Shown here one piece after another: positions 35,833 to 38,492 of a stretch of 38,492 nt of DNA. A program made the translations under genes and the position numbers. Within the stretch, counting starts at the first letter, position 1; every line of letters starts with the position of its first letter. The notes under the pieces were generated by a model. It was given only the letters and a program-made list of their open reading frames with translations, was not told where the DNA came from and did no database searches. The stretch is from Pseudomonadota bacterium (lineage in GTDB: Bacteria; Pseudomonadota; Gammaproteobacteria; Burkholderiales; Burkholderiaceae_C), in NCBI GenBank assembly GCA_030538085.1, contig JAUNUR010000025.1:1-38492 (forward strand). Reading direction: 5' to 3'.

Positions 35833-36693
35833 TTAGACCCCCACGCCCGCCAGCGCCTTCAACGGCCCCGCCGCTTGCAGGGCGGCCAGCTTGTCGGCTT
35901 CCTGCGCGTAGAAGGTGCCGCCAAAGGCCAGCGCGTTGATCGAGACCGCTCCGAAATGCTCGCGGCTGCGTTGCACCAGCAGCAGCCAGCCGTCGGCGAT
36001 CAGCAGGTTGGATGCTGGCAGCAGGCCGCTGCTGTCCGGGGCCAGCCCCAGCTGTACCAGCGCTCGCGTATAGCCGGCGTGCAGGGCGTCGGCCGCCTGC
36101 TCGGGCGGCATGCCCAACCGGCAATCGACACGCACGAAGCAGTGCTGCACCATCAGCCGTGGATGCACCACGATGGACAGCAGCGGCGCGTCGGCCGGCA
36201 GGCCCGGCAGCCAGATGTCCAGACTGGCGTTGCCTTGCGCGCGCGGAATCCATTGCACGTGCTTGTGGCGCTGGCTGGCGCCCGCGGCCGTGCCGCCGTT
36301 GTGAAAGCCCAGCCCGCCGGCGCTGACCAGCACGCGGGCCAGCGCGGTGAAATCGGCGCGGTCCAGCGGTTCGAGCTGTTCGCGGAATTCCTTCGTGGCG
36401 ATGACAAGATGGCGCGCCGAGACCGGAAACTTGTTCAGGATCGCCGTGTGCGCATCACCCAGCGGCCCCACGGTGAGCGCGGGGTCGGGCGAGAGGAAGG
36501 GGTTGAAGTTGGGGTCGCGCGGGCCGCCGGGAATCACGCTGCTCTTGCCCGCCAGCGTGGACACCGAACGCGCCAGAAAGCGCAGACCGCCGTCGATCAG
36601 CTCGATTTGCTCGGTCACGATGGGTTGCAGATCGCCTGATGCCAAAGCGCTCCGGGCGCGCTCGTCGACCTGCCGCATGAAATCGGTCGTCAT
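35833..36693 (-). CDS. ATP adenylyltransferase / Ap4A phosphorylase-like protein
   Basis: This 286-residue HIT-superfamily protein has QRHKHVQWIP at residues 141-150, giving the His143-x-His145-x-Gln147 motif in which the middle His is the nucleophile in Ap4A phosphorylases. GPLGDAHTAILNKFPVSARHLVIATKEF and GFHNGGTAAGASQ are further family blocks. It would split Ap4A with phosphate to ATP and ADP. I chose the ATG at 36693; the frame extends to 37116 but that part is antisense to the dehydrogenase region. Its neighbour ppk2 also handles nucleotides and phosphate. Confidence 0.87.
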   Translation of the reverse strand: MTTDFMRQVDERARSALASGDLQPIVTEQIELIDGGLRFLARSVSTLAGKSSVIPGGPRDPNFNPFLSPDPALTVGPLGDAHTAILNKFPVSARHLVIATKEFREQLEPLDRADFTALARVLVSAGGLGFHNGGTAAGASQRHKHVQWIPRAQGNASLDIWLPGLPADAPLLSIVVHPRLMVQHCFVRVDCRLGMPPEQAADALHAGYTRALVQLGLAPDSSGLLPASNLLIADGWLLLVQRSREHFGAVSINALAFGGTFYAQEADKLAALQAAGPLKALAGVGV

Positions 36694-36824
36694 GGGATGC
36701 CTCCGAAATCGAATGATGAAATACGACCGCGGCGCAAGGTGCGTGTGCGGTGCGCGGCCCCTTCGAGGCCATCCTACACGGAGGTGGTTTTGCGGCCCGG
36801 TGCCCGTGGGCTGCCTTGGCCCGT

Positions 36825-37592
36825 TCAGCTCGCGCGCACATCCGCCACCGGTTCGGTGCCGAAGTCGGGCCGCGCCAGATAGGCCAGCACGCGCCGCGCG
36901 GCATCGTCGGGGCTGGTGAGCTGGCCGCCGCTTTTCAGTTGCTCGAAGTTGCCCCGGTCCGGGAACGCCGCCGCATCGGCGCCGCGCAACTGCACCTGCA
37001 TGTCGGTGTCGATCACGCCGGGCGCCAGCGAACACACTTTGGCGCCGTTGGGTGCCAGCGCCTCGTCCAGCGCCAGGCAGCGGGTGAAGTGGTCCATGCC
37101 CGCCTTGGCAGCGCAATAGCCCGCCTGGGACGCCATGGCGCGGCGGCCGAGGCCCGACGAGATGTTGAGCACCTTGCGCGCGCCCGGCCAGGCACGCGTG
37201 GCGCCCAGGAATGCGGCGGTGAGCAGCATCGGCGCCTCCAGCCCCACGCGCAGCGCGTTGGTCAGGTCGCGCGGCTCAGCGTCGCGCAGCGGCACGATCG
37301 CGGGGATGACGCCAGCATTGTTGATCAGCGTGGCGCTGGCAAGGGCGGCGCCGTCCTGCTCGCCCAGCCACACGGCCAGGCGTGTGGCCACGGGCGCGGC
37401 GTCGGCCAGATTGGTGGCCCATTGCGTCAGCGTGGCGCCGGCGGCATCGGCCCGCGCGGCCAGCGCCTCGTCGGGGTGGCGGGCCAGCGTCAGCACGTGG
37501 TGGCCGGCGGCCAGCAGTTGCCCGGCCATGGCGCGGCCCATGCCGCGCGAGGCGCCGGTGAGGATGAACAGGTGACGGGCGGTGGCTTGCAT
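36825..37592 (-). CDS. Short-chain dehydrogenase/reductase
   Basis: This 255-residue classical SDR has the cofactor motif TGASRGMG (residues 12-19), the structural INNAGV, the active-site Ser in NISSGLG and YCAAK with catalytic Tyr and Lys. An Arg near the first strand (ARHPDE) suits NADPH. The later sequence APGVIDTDMQVQLRG resembles sepiapterin- or benzil-reductase-like SDRs; the substrate is unknown. I chose the ATG at 37592 because the region above it contains the terminator of the neighbouring gene. The Shine-Dalgarno sequence is weak. Confidence 0.85.
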   Translation of the reverse strand: MQATARHLFILTGASRGMGRAMAGQLLAAGHHVLTLARHPDEALAARADAAGATLTQWATNLADAAPVATRLAVWLGEQDGAALASATLINNAGVIPAIVPLRDAEPRDLTNALRVGLEAPMLLTAAFLGATRAWPGARKVLNISSGLGRRAMASQAGYCAAKAGMDHFTRCLALDEALAPNGAKVCSLAPGVIDTDMQVQLRGADAAAFPDRGNFEQLKSGGQLTSPDDAARRVLAYLARPDFGTEPVADVRAS

Positions 37593-37618
37593 GGTGGCGA
37601 CGGTGCGTGGCATCAATG

Positions 37619-37650
37619 AAAAAAGGGTGCTGCCATCATGCAGCACCCTT
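37619..37650 (-). terminator. Terminator of the SYLF lipoprotein gene
   Basis: On the minus strand AAGGGTGCTGC and GCAGCACCC form a stem with a short loop, followed by TTTTTT. It lies 48 bases behind the stop at 37698. Confidence 0.85.
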
Positions 37651-37697
37651 GGGGTGGTGTCACGCATCGCGCCGGGTGGCGCGAGTGCCTGGCCCGA

Positions 37698-38285
37698 TCA
37701 GGGCAGCGCGACCTGGGTGATCTTGCTGCCGCCCAGCGACACGCCGGCTTCCAGGCCCACGTTGGTCATCACGAAGCTGGAGACGGGCTTTTGCAGGGTC
37801 TGGGTGTCCACGTGGCCGTTGGCGCCCACGGTGCCCACTGCCACGGTGGCGTCGGCGTCGGCTGTCCAGCCTTTGCTGGAACGGAATTTGGCCAGTGCAT
37901 CGGCGGTGTTGAACACGTAGACCACGGCACGCGATTGGCCGCCAGCCTGCCAGCCGACGGAAGCGCCGGTGGTGCTGTAGTAGTTCTCGGTCTTGCCGCC
38001 CACGCGCAGCGCGCCCTTGCCGTGGTCGGCACCGACCACGAACGAGCCGCCCACCACGGCCGGGAACACCAGCACGCCAGCGGCCTTGTCCACCATTTCA
38101 CGCGTGCCGGGCACGGTGCTGTACAGGCGCGACAGGGTTTCATTGACTGCGGTTTCCATGGCGGCGCGGCTGGTGGCCGGTGCTGCCTGGCTTTGCTTGG
38201 TGGTAGTGGTGCAGCCGACCATGGCCACGCTGCCGAGGCCCAGTGCCACGGCCAAACCGATGGTGCGCAAGTTCATGTTTTTCAT
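37698..38285 (-). CDS. SYLF-domain (YSC84-like) lipoprotein
   Basis: This 195-residue secreted lipoprotein has a signal peptide MKNMNLRTIGLAVALGLGSV and lipobox VGC with Cys25. The mature part is a SYLF/YSC84 domain: AAGVLVFPAVVGGSFVVGADHGKGALRVGGKTENYYSTTGASVG-type sequence with VVYVFNTADALAKFRSS and VSLGGSKITQV. SYLF domains bind lipids or phosphoinositides in eukaryotes; the role of bacterial forms is not established. AAGGA lies eight bases before the ATG at 38285. The frame extends to 38423 without support. Confidence 0.9.
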   Translation of the reverse strand: MKNMNLRTIGLAVALGLGSVAMVGCTTTTKQSQAAPATSRAAMETAVNETLSRLYSTVPGTREMVDKAAGVLVFPAVVGGSFVVGADHGKGALRVGGKTENYYSTTGASVGWQAGGQSRAVVYVFNTADALAKFRSSKGWTADADATVAVGTVGANGHVDTQTLQKPVSSFVMTNVGLEAGVSLGGSKITQVALP

Positions 38286-38422
38286 GTGTGTCCTTAAGTT
38301 TGAGTCGGGTTGACGACGAAACAGACTGTATGAGGACGCCCGAGGCCGGCACGTAGGACAGCAACCCGCGATCACGTCGAAAACCAACGCCAATGGCGTT
38401 GATGGATGGCCGCTTGAAAGCA

Positions 38423-38492
38423 TTCAATCCATTGAGGGTTTCGTAATTCAGGACAAGCCTATGTCATGCCTTCACCTCATCCCGTCATTGCG
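38423..38492. mobile_element. MITE-like element, left part, cut by window end
   Basis: TTCAATCCATTGAGGGTTTC, then GTAATTCAGGACAAGC and CTTCACCTCATCCCGTCATT, matches the left third of 6325-6548. It ends at the window boundary inside the first hairpin arm. Confidence 0.85.

Overview
The window is high-GC DNA (about two thirds G+C by eye) with the gene content of a betaproteobacterium, most likely a member of the Comamonadaceae. The clues are the aerobic benzoyl-CoA (box) cluster with its BoxR regulator, a BktB-type thiolase, the HemP-ExbD-ExbB-TonB block, and the dense short palindromic repeats between genes. The genus cannot be fixed from this sequence alone.

Layout. 1-6014: tRNA hydroxylation gene trhP (cut by the window edge), a macro-domain protein, aconitase acnA, an AhpD-like protein and two small unknown proteins. 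6325-14708: benzoate catabolism. bclA (benzoate-CoA ligase) is divergent from boxR, which is followed by boxC, boxB, a foreign-looking small zinc-ribbon gene and boxA. The intergenic regions carry TGCA-N6-TGCA operator pairs. 14690-24313: iron uptake and neighbours, all on the minus strand: a YceB-like protein, hemP, exbD, exbB, tonB (preceded by two tiny ORFs and a Fur box), an FMN-dependent hydroxy-acid dehydrogenase overlapping an MFS transporter, piuC, and a catecholate-type TonB-dependent receptor with its own Fur box. 24529-26295: a stand-alone DUF262/HNH protein of GmrSD type. 26428-31280: an NAD-dependent molybdenum formate dehydrogenase made of a fused FdsG-FdsB protein and FdsA. 31348-38285: a HAD phosphatase, ferrochelatase hemH, thiolase bktB, polyphosphate kinase ppk2 behind a Pho-box-like repeat, an Ap4A phosphorylase-like protein, a short-chain dehydrogenase and a SYLF lipoprotein.

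How the parts fit. BclA makes benzoyl-CoA, BoxAB epoxidises it, and BoxC opens the ring and releases formate. The formate dehydrogenase 12 kb away carries at its start the same TGCA-N6-TGCA pattern found at the box promoters. I infer that BoxR may couple formate oxidation, and so NADH recovery, to benzoate use. BktB could serve the final thiolysis. The aldehyde dehydrogenase BoxD is not in the window.

The second theme is repeats. At least four families occur: (1) a 224-bp MITE-like element with imperfect terminal inverted repeats and, in one copy, an 8-9 bp target duplication; (2) a 160-180 bp palindromic element with GAGGCTG ends; (3) REP-like GGGAGAGGG hairpins; (4) the Comamonadaceae-type GCGCAAGCAGCTAT repeat. 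They lie next to, overlap or supply the stop codons of several genes. Two REP clusters sit in frame inside fdsA, and a relic of family 4 lies in the linker of the FdsG-FdsB fusion.
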